The notes beneath the pieces were generated by a model. It ran no database searches. It was not told the DNA's origin and worked only from the letters and a program-made list of their open reading frames with translations. Shown piece by piece: positions 45,885-57,829 of a stretch of DNA of 64,000 bases. This DNA is from Gymnopilus junonius. Lineage: Eukaryota; Basidiomycota; Agaricomycetes; Agaricales; Galerinaceae. Location of the stretch: contig JADNYJ010000053.1 of the NCBI GenBank assembly GCA_015501075.1, forward strand, positions 124,001 through 188,000. The letters run 5' to 3'. Each line of letters begins with the position of its first letter. The stretch's first letter is position 1. Both the position numbers and the translations under genes were made by a program.

Positions 45885-47886
45885 ATGGTTGTAACTTGCG
45901 TGTGCGTATAATGATGCTCGTCGGTCTCCTTCGCAGACGCATTTTCCTTCTGGTTCCTCATTCTTATCCATGTTTTCATTTATGACATTAAGTGCCTTAT
46001 TTAGTTAGGGAGGTGTCACATTAGCTTATCGTTTTTCCAACTGCATAGTAGCGGTCAAAATATTAACCAAGAACAAATCATTGGTTCTGTTAGCAAAGAT
46101 AGGACCTTTTTGGCCAAATATCCTATTGCCTTCGATGACACATTAATTAAAATTGATCTTCTAGTCGTTTGAAGGGAAAGAACACGATATTTGACTATAA
46201 CTCAGTCTGCCAATGTCGAGGTCTATTGGGTCTTGATCAAAAATTTGAACTCCGAAGGAGAATGGAGGAGAAAACTCTTTAGGGTGTGCAGCAACCTGAA
46301 GATGACTTCGATTGGAATGTATCGCTGGTAATTGGACATCAATGTTTCAACTGGCCTACCAAACCCAAGCCAGTCGGAAGGACTAAATTAAAGTGAGTTC
46401 CCTTTGAATGTTATGTCTTTCATTATCTGACTTTCTTCTCAACAGCATTACATTACAACCTAACACAATTGGGTTTGCTTGCCTGTGTCATTTCTTTTTT
46501 CTGTCCTTTTTCTTTTTCTCTTCTTTCATCCAAACCAGAGCTCAACTACTGCAAAAGAGACCTTGTAGTAGTACGGGTTTCTTTCTCCAGGTGCAAGTGC
46601 TCCCTTGTCGTGGGTCCAGAGCTGGACTTGTGTGCCTCGTCCTATCATTCTGATGGGACTTGGCTACAAGTTTCCAAAAGCACTCTTCTGTTTCTGTGTT
46701 ACTTTACAATAGTCACTCAAAACACACATGTATTCGACTACAATTTATTGTAAAGCAATCCACCTGATTTCGATCTTAACGCCCATGTAGTCGATGCACA
46801 TCATGGAGGAGGTGGTAGTGCATCAGATGTTTTGGTACGAGATTGCGGGCCCTTGTATTTAAGACAAATTATCGTATTGTTCAAGATGTTTATGTGGATC
46901 GCCGACGGAAATTACTTTGTTCGTCCTGTGCTGAGCATGCTTTCACAGTAAGTAGCTGAGGTAGCCCCTAAACTGAACGCAAATTTAAACGCGGACGCGA
47001 CTATCACGTGGAATTCCAATCACGCCGCACGGACCCTTCGCTTGCCAGCAGCGCTCGCGTTGGCAACGCGAACGTGGCCATTCCTGTTCGTCGACATCGT
47101 CTACTTGAGTAGCTGGTATGTATGGTATCGTGCTCTTCATACACAAGACCCGCGTCCTCTACTACTTTTGGCTGCTGCAACGTGGTCGATAATGGGGATC
47201 GATAAGAAGACGATGGCAAGACGTTGTTCTCGTCATGGTCAGGCTCGACCTTGTAAGTGATGATCGTTCTTTGACTCTGAATATAACTTTTATTATGTTG
47301 ATCTTTGAAGCATCGTCATTGTCGTGAGATGTTCGTCGTTTGTCTGTTGCGACTTTCTGTGCAGACGCGTCTGTCGACCCTCCTTGGATGGTTGCCGTTG
47401 AAGGGATGATATTCTACGGGGGGACAGGGGGTTTTTGGGTCTATGCGTCTTTGACAATGATTTCTCATTAGCTCCCTTTGCTGATCAGCCATCAGAAGAA
47501 CTTGCACGATCTGTGCTTCGTCTTGAACGTCCACACTATTTCCCGCTTCTTTACTCCTCCTCCCCTTAAAATCCAATGCTCGTGCTGTATGGCATACGGA
47601 CCGCTACCCACGTGGAAGGAAATTTGACCACTGACTCAGTGACTGACAATGTCATTCTAAACCGGTGGTTTCCGTCGTCTTCTGTGACTCCACAGTCAAG
47701 CGAGTGCCATTGGACCATTCCAAGAGTCACCTGAACGAGCTTCGTTCAGAGAAGACTAATGCAATGTGGCAGAAACCTAAATCCCTAGGTTAAGAATGGG
47801 GCTTCGAGCGTGTACTTAGCCTACGCGGGTCTCATGAATGGTCAGTTCTCTCTCCATTTCCTTCTCTTTTCCGTTTGCAACTTGGT
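45885..47886. other. No gene recognised; upstream region of the GMC oxidoreductase
   Basis: Short frames only, including T/F-rich plus-strand frames near 46.4-46.7 kb that look like translated low-complexity sequence. A pyrimidine-rich leader (TCTCTCTCCATTTCCTTCTC near 47847) precedes the GMC gene. Confidence 0.45.
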
Positions 47887-50115
47887 ATGCTAATACAGCA
47901 TAACGTCGTATCCAGGATTTTTGCTGTCCTTTTACTCCACGGGCTGGCCCAAGCCGTTATACTGGGCAGCCCAGCGGATGCTCGAACGAGTTATGATTTC
48001 GTCATCGTTGGAGGTGATTCATTTGAAAGACTTTCATCCAAATTTTATCTCTGATCATCCCTCTTATAATAGGTGGTACGGCCGGAAATGTACTTGCCAA
48101 TCGACTCACAGAAAATCCCGCTTTCAACGTCTTGGTACTTGAAGCAGGGCCAAGGTAAGCCGTTTCCGGTCATGACGTGTCCTAGCGAGCTAAAGTTCAC
48201 TTCTGCCCAATCAGTGATGACGGAGTGCTGGAGATTGAAGTACCTTTCCTGTGTACGCATACAACGCCGGATACACCTTGGGATTGGAACTACACCACTG
48301 TTCCTCAGCCCGGTTTGAATGGTGCAACACTTTCCTATCCACGAGGGTATGTCTTGGGTGGCACCAGCTCCGTCAGTGCGTACAATTTTCAAGCACCCCT
48401 TACTCGCCTCAATACTCATCAATTGCCTCCTTATAGACTGTCTTGTGTACACCCGTGGGTCTGAGGCAGACTGGAACCGATACGCCGTAGTAACAGGCGA
48501 CAATGGCTGGTCCTGGAAGAATATACTGCCTTACTTCAAGAAGAGCGAGAAATTCACGCCTCCTTCAGACCACCACAACATTACTGGCGACTTCAATCCG
48601 GCCGTGCATGGCTTCAACGGATTCAACTCCATCAGTTTAGCTGGAGCCCCTACTGTCATTGACGGGCGCGTTCTTGCTGCGACGGAGGAGTTGGGTGAAG
48701 ATTTCGAGACAAATGAAGATTATAACTCTGGGAGCCCTCTTGGTTTCGGTACACGAGATCCTTTTTTCTTGGAGACATTCTATTCATTCCAGTTTCTATC
48801 TGACAGGTTGGTCGCAGAACGTTATTGATGGACCTTCTGGGACTCGCAGCAGTTCCGCGTCTGGATATCTTCGTAATGCCCTTAGGCGGCCCAACCTACA
48901 TGTCCTCGTCAATGCGCAAGTCTCTCGGATATTACAAACAGGTACTGAACGCGGCTTCCCTGCTTTCCGTAAGGTCGAATACCGGATTAATGGTGGAGGT
49001 ACGTTTCATCATTTCGTCAGTTTACACCTGGAAAGTTTATATACTTCCAGGGCCCCTCATCACCGCTACTGCCAGTAAAGAGGTTATTGTCTCCGCTGGT
49101 TCAATCAACACTCCTCAAGTCCTGTCCAATTCCGGTATAGGTGACGCCAAGAAGCTCAAGCCCGTAGGCATCAAGTCTCTTGTCGACCTACCAGACGTGG
49201 GCCAGAACCTTTCTGACCATCCTATCATCGTCATGGCCTGGCTTGTTAACTCGACCTCAACATATGACGACTTTAATCGAAATATGACCCTCCAAGCTCA
49301 AGAATTACAAGAATGGGAGAAGACGCGTCAAGGCCCGTTTGTCAACGGAATTTCGCAGCATATTGGATTTATCAGAGTACCGGATGATAGCCCTATCTTT
49401 GAGAGTGAGACGGATCCATCACCAGGAGAGAACTCACCTCATTTCGAAATATTCATCTCTGTCAGTTTCTATTCAATTTCACCTCCTTGCTCATCCCTGA
49501 TTCTCCTTCGTCCTAGAATTTCCTCCTCGGGACACCACCCGCGACAGGCAACTTCATGTCCATATCTGCCATTATGTACACCCCAGGACCTATATCCCGC
49601 GGCTCCGTCAACCTCACCTCCTCAGACCCTTTCAGCAGACCCATCGTCGACGCCGGCCTACTCCTCTCACCTACCGATGTCCCTCTCCTTCGTGCTGGTG
49701 TACGGAGCATCCTCAAACTTGCCTCCGCGGAAGCGTTCAGTGATTATATCCTCGGACCCGCGGACCCGTCTCAACCTGGGGTTAATGCGACCGACGAGGA
49801 GATTGAGGCGTATCTGAGAGCCAATGCGCGCTCGGCTTATCATGTTGTCGGGACGAGTTCGATGTCGAAGGTCGGTGCGGCGGACGGCGTGGTCGATCCG
49901 GATTTGAAGTTGAAGAAGGTGAGCGGGGTGAGGGTGGTGGATGCTTCTATTTTGGTACGTTTTTCATTTCAACTGAAGTTTGGCAGCAAGGAAGCTGATA
50001 CGTTTTTTTTTGCTTTTTTTTTAATCAGCCATTCGCACCAGCTGGACATACTCAAGCTGCAACGTATGCTTTGGCTGAGCGTGCGGCGGATTTGATCAAA
50101 GCTGATTTTGAGTGA
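47887..50115 (+). CDS. GMC oxidoreductase, aryl-alcohol-oxidase-like, secreted
   Basis: FAD enzyme that probably oxidises aromatic or aliphatic alcohols outside the cell and releases H2O2, as aryl-alcohol oxidases do in lignin breakdown. Eight exons: 47887-48013, 48073-48154, 48215-48375, 48437-48748, 48807-48998, 49051-49460, 49517-49954 and 50029-50115. All phases fit and the product is 602 residues. A signal peptide is visible ([15 protein letters not shown]). The FAD fold is at [19 protein letters not shown] and VLVLEAGP; the GMC signatures are [20 protein letters not shown] and [17 protein letters not shown]. The likely catalytic pair is His in [11 protein letters not shown] and His in [10 protein letters not shown]. 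It lies 320 bases upstream of a dioxygenase gene on the same strand. Substrate cannot be told by eye; glucose oxidase-like or pyranose types are less likely. Confidence 0.88.
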
Positions 50116-50434
50116 GGTCGTCCCGAGGCGTTGCAGGCGGGTAGTGCTTTTGCTTGGAGGATGGAGAAGGATATCTTCGTATGCAAAGTATTGCATAGTT
50201 AAGTATAGTTCATTGATGTAAGTAAGGCGACATCTCGGAGAATTAATTCCAATAACAGCTTCGGCTTCGTATGAGAATGGCCACTGAAAGAACCCGGTCA
50301 CAAGACGCAGATAGCGAGCTCAACTTCGAGGCCCATGACCCAGCACATCATCTTCAACTTTCTATCCATAAGAAGTTCCCAGCAAGAGATACCGGGACCA
50401 CCTTTGATACCTTTCTAACCTTTTCGTTCTTAAT

Positions 50435-51836
50435 ATGCCTCTAACCCAGGCTCAGCGCGACCACTTCCTCGAACACGGTTGGATCAAGATTCCCAACGCC
50501 ATCTCAAAACCCATTATCGACGAATGGACGAAGAACGTCTGGGTACGTTTGGGCTGGGACGAACATGACAAGGCGACGTGGGAAGAGGAGTACGTCAAGA
50601 TGCCTAGGCATAGGGAGATCCCTGTCCAAGAGTTCGCCCCAAGTGCCTGGGAGGCTATGTGCGAGATTGTGGGCGGGGGAGGATAAAGTCGATCCTGTGA
50701 GGGAACGATATCACGGCGATCAATTTATTATCAATTTTGGGTCTGATTATTGGGATACGGCGAGTATTTGTCCAAGTCTCGTTCCGTTTCTTGACTAACG
50801 CACAACTTTGAAATTGTAGCATGAATCGCCCCCACCTCAAGAGCTGCGCGGATGGTGAGTTGGAAAATAAGCGACCTGCTAATACATATTGGAATTCGTA
50901 CTGAATAGGCACCACGATAATGACTGGTATCGACAGTTCCTCGACTCGTCCGGGAATGCTTTGACTATTGTCCACTGCTTTACTGATGTTCCTCCTCGAG
51001 GTGGTGGAACGTGGTTGGCTGAGGACGGCATTGAGGCTATAGCGAAATATCTGTACGATCATCCCGATGGACTGGATCCTCCATTTGAGAAGATTTTGTA
51101 TACGCATATCAAGGACTGCCAGAAGTTCGTTCAAGTAATGTTTATTCGCAGGCCTGTCATCTAATTTATGCTCACCGCAAAGTTAGGTCGAAGCGAAAGC
51201 AGGGGATACATTTATTCTTCATGGGCTCTTAGTTAGTGACTCGTTCAATTTCATTGGTTTGGAAGGCGATAGGATAAGATGTAGACTGACAGACGATTGA
51301 TAGCCCCATACTCATGGTGTTAATCACCTCCATTTTGCTCGGATTATCACAAATCCACACGTCAATATGGTGGATCCTTTCAACCTCAATCGGTCAGATG
51401 GAAACTACGTGAGTTCTGTTATTCATGTTAATATATTCAATTAAAAATATTGCATACAGACTTTATGTGAACAAGTCATTTAAGAGCGCTGGGAAGGGAA
51501 TCTGTACCAGAGTATAAGCCAACTAGAGAGAGGAAACGGCGAGTACTTTCTCGCTGGTCCGCTGATCCTGGGATGTATTCCTTATAGCCATTGTTCTTCC
51601 CGCTGCTTATGTTTAGATACCACCCTCGAACTGCTCCTTTTAAGCGCTCCCGAGTTGAACCGGAATTGAGAAGAATGTTGGAGCACGCGCAAGCAAATGG
51701 ACTACCGCCAAGCTCTGTCGACTCTGTGTACCTCCAAAGCAATGAGGCTATCAAGCGGCACGAGGAGAGGAATGGATACGACCAACCTCATGGTCCTGGG
51801 CCCATTGCTTACTCAAAGAAGGACTATCATGGATAA
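50435..51836 (+). pseudogene. Phytanoyl-CoA-dioxygenase-like (PhyH) Fe(II)/2OG oxygenase, frame-broken
   Basis: Begins MPLTQAQRDHFLEHGWIKIP, typical of PhyH-fold oxygenases. The metal ligands are visible: WHHDNDWYRQFLD (H-x-D) and HGVNHLHFARI (distal His). Downstream is SVDSVYLQ and a GYDQPHGPGPIAY tail. Five introns are inferred; the first would be GC-AG (GC at 50760, AG at 50819). Two single-base shifts are needed to keep the family sequence. One is an extra G in the GGGGG run near 50683, without which the frame reads EDKVDPVRERYHGDQF. The other is a missing T near 51481, after which LRALGR and VPEYKPTRERK follow. Unless these are sequence errors the gene is dead. The natural substrate in this family branch is unknown to me. 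Confidence 0.7.
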
Positions 51837-52149
51837 TTATTATGAGCAGCGACGATATAGAACGAAATATTAATGAAACAAGTATCCTGTGATTCGTGAA
51901 GCCGTTCGGAAAGTGACGACTGGGGGCTGGTGACAGTAGAAATTGTATGGTCAATTTTTTGCGTTCCGGATTACCGGCCACAAATGGCCATCGCCTGCTG
52001 GTAAAGGTGAGGCTAAAGCAAGGCTGTTGAACGTGACACAAAGCGTCACTATGAAAGCCCACCAACCTCTAACTCGATATCCACCATGCCAGCTGCAACC
52101 GCGAATTGTGATTTAGTCGCCCGCCCTTATAATTCCTTTTCAAAGCAAG

Positions 52150-52649
52150 ATGAAGCGTCTTGAATTTGGGGGCTGTATGCCTGCACCGGTGTCCATCAGC
52201 CATTCGTACTGCCCAGATCTTGCTGTTCTCGTTGGAGATCAGGCAGCAGTCGAAACCTTCATGCCAGGGCGAAAAATTATTTCTCTCCTTTGGAGATTCA
52301 GTCTTATCAGTCTTATCAGTGTAGAACATTCACCAGAATTACTTGTCAGAAAACTCTCGATTGAATTCACTCATGTTCAGCATCTTTCGCTGGAGATCCA
52401 TGCTGAATTGAACCCTATCATGACATACCTCCCATCCTTACAAGGCTTGGAAATATTCGGTCCTGAATTAGAGATATCGTCCTTTGGATCTCATTTGGAA
52501 TTCCGGTGATAGAACGTCTTCTTCTACAAGAAATATCTTCGTGGTCGTCTCATCCAAAACTCCGAGTTCTGATTTTTGGAATATCTCCTTGGAATACATC
52601 CGTCTTTCCGCCAGATAGAGAAAACGGGGTTATTCAAGACCTATTCTAT
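52150..52649 (+). pseudogene. F-box/LRR-type fragment cut off at the copia LTR
   Basis: The open frame MKRLEFGGCMPAPVSIS through VRKLSIEFTHVQHLSLEI and YLPSLQGLEIFGPELEIS is the leucine-rich part of an F-box-like protein. After 52506 a one-base shift restores the pattern (VIERLLLQEISSW, HPKLRVLIFGISPWN), which then ends at the LTR start: the stop TGA uses the first bases of the LTR at 52650. No F-box is found upstream. The element or a rearrangement joined to it removed the 3' end. Confidence 0.55.
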
Positions 52650-52863
52650 TGAGCGCAGCGTAATAATTTGATATGAGATTGTAAAATACTCGACTGTCCT
52701 TTGGACAGTCTATATACCTATGTACATGTTCACTAGATAATTCTACTAATTTCTAAATACTGGAAAGTACTACGGCGGATGAGTAAGAATATTAATACGC
52801 GAAGGAATAAATAAGCGCCGTTAAGCGCGTCGCGTGTTGGCTGATCACCTGATTATCCCAACA
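52650..52863 (-). repeat. 3' LTR of the copia element
   Basis: 214 bp, reading TG...CA on the minus strand. It differs from the other LTR at six positions, and keeps five CpG sites that the other copy has lost. Confidence 0.92.
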
Positions 52864-55800
52864 CTCCCCCTTGGTCAGGCAACACTCCGAGTTCGTACGT
52901 AAAATTCTCGTGTGCCGGTTTATTTAGTGCTTTGGTAAATATATCCGCGAGGTTTTCATCCGTTTTGATGTAGACTACGTCGATAATTCCGGTTTCCACG
53001 AGATCTCGTAAGAAATGATAAGATATGTCGATATGCTTTGTTCTCGCATGGAATTCCGGGTGGTGAGAAATTGAGATAGCTGCCTGATTGTCCGAAAAAA
53101 TAGTGGAGGTCGTCGGGATTGGTAAATCGAGCTCCGAAAATAAAGATCTATGCCAAATTACTTGTTTGGCAATATGAGTGGTGGAGACATATTCTGCCTC
53201 AGCTGTTGAAAGAGCAACAGTATTTTGCTTTTTCGAGCTCCAGGCAATGGCTCCCCTGCCATAGTAATTACATAACCGCTGATTGATTTTCTGTCGAGGT
53301 CGGCAGCCCAATCAGCATCACAATAGATGTGTAATTGATCATTTAATAAATGATCTTCTTCTCCTCCGAATGTGAGAGCGTGGTTCCGGGTACCTTTGAG
53401 GTAACGAAATATTCGTTTTACGGCTGCCCAGTGTTTTGGTTTTGGATTTGATGTGTGTTGCGCAAGTTTATGAGTTGAATAAGCAATATCCGGTCGTGTT
53501 CCATGCGCCAAGTACATTAATGATCCAATAAGCGCCGCATATCCGTGAGAGATCAAAGTTTCTTCATCCTCCTTGTCGACATTTCCATATTTGGTGTTGT
53601 CATCAAGTTTAACATGGGGATCGAGGGGTGTCGTTACAGGGTTGGCATCCTGTAATTTAAATTTCTTGAGTAGGATGTCGATAAAATGTGTTTGTGAGAG
53701 GATAATAATGTGGTCCCCTTGATGTATTTTGATTCCCAATAATAATGACGGCTGTCCGAGTGACTTGATGTCAAAATGTGCTTGTAGATCCTTTTCCGTC
53801 CGATCATTTTCTTCATCCGTTGTTGAGATAGCGATGAAATCATCGACCCATATTAATAGAATCGTGAATTCTTCTCCGTTTCGCCTAATATAGCAGCAGT
53901 AGTCTGTTTTTAGCTGCGAGAATCCTAATTTTGTGAGTACGGAGTCGAGTTCATGGTTCCACACATTTCCGGCTTGCTTCAATCCATAAAGGGATTTGAT
54001 TAATTTGCAGACGTGATCCGTTCCGTCTGAATAGCCTTCCGGTTGTGCCATAAATATCTCCTCCTTTAGGTTCCCATGTAGATAGGCGCCCTTGACATCA
54101 AATTGCCGTAATTTTAAATTGTGTATGGCGGCAAATGCGAGGATTGTGCGCAAAGTCTCGAAGCGCATGACTGGTGCAAAGGTCCCATCATTGCTGAAGT
54201 CTGTTCCGGGCTTCTGGGAAAATCCCTGAGCAACCAATCGTGCCTTGAATTTAATTAATTTGCCGTTTTCATCATGCTTCTTGGTAAATACCCATCGGCA
54301 ACCTATTGCTTTGCGGTCTGGAGGTAATTCAGCAATTTGCCATGTTCCCATCTGCTGCAAAGTTCTATATTCTTCGTCCATAGCAGCCTTCCAATCAGCT
54401 GCTTCTTTTCCTGTAAGCGCTTCTTCAGGGTTCTTTGGTAAATCCAGTTCAGAAGCCATCAATGATAATTCTCCCTTCGTAAATAGTTCATCAAATGATT
54501 GGCTGATGGCTACATTGGCTCGTTCCTTAGCCGTTGATTTAGCTTTTGATGATTCTGTAGGTCTGGAGATCTCCGGTTCAATAAATCGTGGTGCAGGAAT
54601 GCGAGAGCTGGGATTTGCAAGGAGTTTGTAATCAATTTGTTTGGTCCTATCACGTAAATTCCTTTGGTTTTGAGGTATTGTTTGCTGTCCATCAGGTGTA
54701 ACAGGTCGATTTTCCTGTTTCTGATCATTTTCCGAAGGGGTTTGCTGGGGTGAATTGTCCAAAATCTCCCCCTCAGCTCGCAAACCCGGTAATTCGGTTG
54801 GACCTTGCCATTCCTTCGGCTCCTCATTTTCATTAAAGGTAAAATTCCGTGAGACCTTGACTGTCCGGGTGCGTGCGTCATAGTAACGGACTGCTTTTGA
54901 TCCGTCATCGAATCCCATCAGCTTCATCTTCCTCGATTTTGGTTGTAACTTTGTTCTATTTTGGGATTCATCCAAGATCCATACGTCACTGCCCCATTCT
55001 CGTAAGTGGGAAATGTCTGGCTTCTTTCCTTTGAAGGCTTCGTAAGGGGTTTTGTCCTCCAATGCACGGGTAGGTGCCCGATTCCGTAGATAATTTGCAT
55101 GTGCAATGGCTTCATCCCATAAAAATGCTGGCATTCCTTTTTCAATCATCATTGCCCTTGCTAGTTCCAATAGAGTTCGATTAAATCTTTCTGCAACTCC
55201 ATTTTGCGATGGTGAATAAGGTGCTGTTGCTTCAATTGTTATCCCTTTGCGAAGCGCCCAGTCCTTTAATTTCTGATTGATTAATTCCTTTCCATTGTCC
55301 ATCTGGATCCATTTCACATGCCGCCCGGTTTGCCGCTCGATCCACTCCACATGTCCTTCCACTTTAGCCTGGCTTCTCCCTTGTTCCATAAAAATAGAAC
55401 ATGTCCATGCCGGGTGCAATCATCAATGAAAGAAACATAGTATCTTTGATGTCCAATTGATTCAGTGGGTGCGGGTCCCCATACATCAGACATGACTCTC
55501 TCTCCTGGTAATTCTGCACGATGTTCTGCTTCCTTTGGGTATGCCCTATGTGCTTGCTTTGCCTGTATGCAAGCCTCGCACGTGTGTGAAGGAATACTGG
55601 ATTCATCTATTAATAGGCCTTCCACCAGATTGTCCGAATTAAGACGTTGCAGTGCTTTGATCGAGATGTGTCCGAATCTCCGATGCCATTGATCCCAAGA
55701 TATTTTTGGTGTGGTTGCAATATTAGTGCGTTCTTGGTCCAGTATGACTGCTCGGGCATGGAGTTTGAAGAGGTTCCCAACTAATGTTCCTTTCCCAATG

Positions 55801-57005
55801 ACAATTCCATTTTTGTCCTTCAATATACATCCATTTTCTTGCTCGAGAATTGTTCCTCCTGCTCGCAAAAATTTCCCATCCGAAAATAGACAGTTCTCGG
55901 CCTCGGGGACATATAGCGTGTCCGAAAGTTTGTGTGTAAAAATAGTTCCATCAACATCAAAGTTGACTGCCACGGTTCCTCGGCCTTTTGCGATGGTTTT
56001 GGCTCCTCCGAAGCCAGTTATTTCTTCATGTCCGGGATGGAATTCAATAAATGCGTTATGGATATTGCAAATTGGTGAGGTAGTGCCAGAATCCTTTAGC
56101 CAATCATATTTGCCAATTTCCGAAGAGAAATTTCTGGGTGTGTGTGCCATGTATGCCCTTTCATTTAAGGTTTGATTGACTTCTTGTACCTGGTTTGCCT
56201 TGTTCCGGTTCAGTCCTCGCCTTCCTTTGGGTCCTTGACCCTCGCGTCCTCCTCCTTTGGCCCAACAGTCCTTCGAGAGGTGACCTTTCTTGTGACAATT
56301 ATAGCACTCCTTGTCTGAATTGTCCGATTTAGCGCTTGGCTTCCATTTTCCCTTCTCCTTCGCTTGTAGGGTAGTAGCCATGTCCACGGTCTGGCCTTTA
56401 CGTCGCCGATCCTCTTCTAATAATATCGTGACTAGCTCGTGTGATTTCAACTCCGGTTTGTTGCCACTTGATCCGAGATAAGATGAGGTATAATTATCCC
56501 AGGATTCCGGAAGTGATGTGATCAAGATCATGACGAAATCTTCATCCGAAACGAGGTTACCCATAGTATGTAGTTCCTCCTGTAGCTTCCGTAGATTAGA
56601 TACATGATCCACCATATTAAATCCTTCTTCAGCAGTGGCACGGTAAAGTGCTCTTCGAGTGGCAAGTATGCCTAAACGGCCCTTTGATTCCTTAACCATA
56701 GTGAGTTGTTTCCACATGTCATGTGCTGTCATGGCGCCACTGATGTGAATCATTTCCGAGTCGCCTAATGCCAATTCTATCTGCGTCCTGGCCTTCGAGT
56801 CCCCTAAATTCCATCTTTCCTGTATAGACACCTGATCCGAGGTGCTTGTTCCGTCGGCTGATTTTGGAGCATCTTCTAAGACATATTTCTCCAATCCAAG
56901 GTCATGTAATACCGCAAGCATACGTCGCTTCCACGGTAACCAATTGTCGGCCTTCAGCAATTCCATTCGGTAAGAGCCCGATGTATATGAAGCTTCTTCC
57001 GGCAT
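52853..57005 (-). pseudogene. copia gag-pol polyprotein, two frameshifts
   Basis: Starts MPEEASYTSGSYRMELLKAD just inside the 5' LTR. In order: gag (WKQLTMVKESKGRLGILATR), CCHC knuckle (CYNCHKKGHLSKDC), protease (WLKDSGTTSPICN), GAG-pre-integrase (WHRRFGHISIKALQRL), integrase (SDVWGPAPTES, FIDDCTR, MDNGKE, NGVAERFNRTL), reverse transcriptase (IGCRWVFTKK, LKQAGNVWNHEL, LLIWVDDF) and RNase H (YCDADWAAD, LSTAEAEYVS, FSDNQAAI). The reading frame shifts by one base near 55371 (in the integrase, between FIDDCTR and VEGHVEWIE) and again in a G run near 53254 (in RNase H). The stop lies inside the 3' LTR. Apart from these two breaks the 4.1-kb frame is open, so the copy is young. Confidence 0.88.
52864..52874 (-). 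other. Polypurine tract next to the 3' LTR
   Basis: Minus strand CCAAGGGGGAG directly abuts the LTR start, as required for plus-strand priming. Confidence 0.75.
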
Positions 57006-57091
57006 GTTGACGAGTTAAAAATAGGATGAGAGCGAGTGGGGCTGCCTAGCGGAGTAAGTCGAGTTGTTTCTTTGTTTGATTAGTTACGGCC

Positions 57092-57107
57092 GGGGCCCAT
57101 AACCTAT
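57092..57107 (-). other. Primer-binding site of the copia element
   Basis: Minus strand ATAGGTTATGGGCCCC follows directly after the 5' LTR. The GGTTATGGGCCC core is common at this place in basidiomycete copia elements and is probably primed by an initiator tRNA fragment (from memory of such elements). Confidence 0.6.
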
Positions 57108-57321
57108 TGAGCGCAGCGTAATAGTTTGATATGAGATTGTAAAATACTCAACTGTCCTTTGGACAGTCTATATACCTATGTACATGTTCACTAGATAATT
57201 CTACTAATTTCTAAATACTGGAAAGTACTATGGCGGATGAGTAAGAATATTAATACGTGAAGGAATAAATAAGCGCTGTTAAGCGCGTCACGTGTTGGCT
57301 GATCACCTGATTATCCCAACA
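57108..57321 (-). repeat. 5' LTR of the copia element
   Basis: 214 bp, 97% equal to the other LTR by direct comparison (six substitutions). It sits 103 bases before the gag start codon. Confidence 0.92.
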
Positions 57322-57700
57322 TCTTCAGTGACTCCGCCACGGCAATCCAATCCCCCTCTGATCCTGTGAGGGAAAGGGCAGTAGGCTGCGGCTCTGGAGA
57401 AGCACTTGGGAGAGGGAAACGAACGGTGTCGTCATCCTCCCCCATGGAAACATCGGGGGACGAAGCCCTCAAAGCAATGGGAGTAGTGGCCTGCGAGTGG
57501 ATCGCTGACCGAGACTCAGTCTCCTCCCACTCGCGAGGAGTGGGGGTGGCTGAAGCATATCGCTCTCGAATGGATCGAGAGGATGAAGAACCCTCAGGGG
57601 TTGGAGATTTGGAGCTCGAAGCTCCGACGGGTGGAATACGCCTGCCAGAGGCAGAAAGGGTGGGGCGCTTGGGCATGGACGATGATGATCGATCGGCCAT
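57322..57700 (-). pseudogene. LINE ORF1 N-terminal fragment (unit A)
   Basis: Starts MADRSSSSMPKRPTLSASG and reads a Ser/Pro-rich, acidic leader with SPDVSMGEDDDTVRFPL and LTGSEGDW. It is homologous to unit B (SPDISIGEDDDKTV, LT-GSDGDW). It stops exactly at the copia LTR after AESLK, where unit B continues GGFLVNNGPSN. It is truncated by the copia element or by a rearrangement. Confidence 0.65.
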
Positions 57701-57829
57701 CGACTTGCACTAAAGGTGCGTACACACTCGAATAACTGTAAACAGCTATCCAAGGACCAGATCGCAGGTTGTGGAGAAAAATTGCGGTGTTGTGAGGTAT
57801 CGACGTTTTGCGATGGTGGTGGTCTGTGG

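Larger units (their letters stand above)
52650..57321 (-). mobile_element. Ty1/copia LTR retrotransposon, 4.7 kb
   Basis: Two 214-bp LTRs (TGTTGGGATAA ... CTGCGCTCA on the minus strand) flank a gag-pol region in the copia order: capsid, zinc knuckle, protease, integrase, reverse transcriptase, RNase H. A primer-binding site and a polypurine tract sit next to the LTRs. The flanking bases do not match (TCTAT on the left, TCTTC on the right): the left flank is an F-box relic and the right flank is a LINE. The element is therefore not in a simple insertion context. Confidence 0.92.

Noticed and set aside
47887..50115. GMC gene as a pseudogene because no frame spans it
   Set aside because: Seven small GT-AG introns with consistent phases restore one 602-residue protein, so the breaks are introns.
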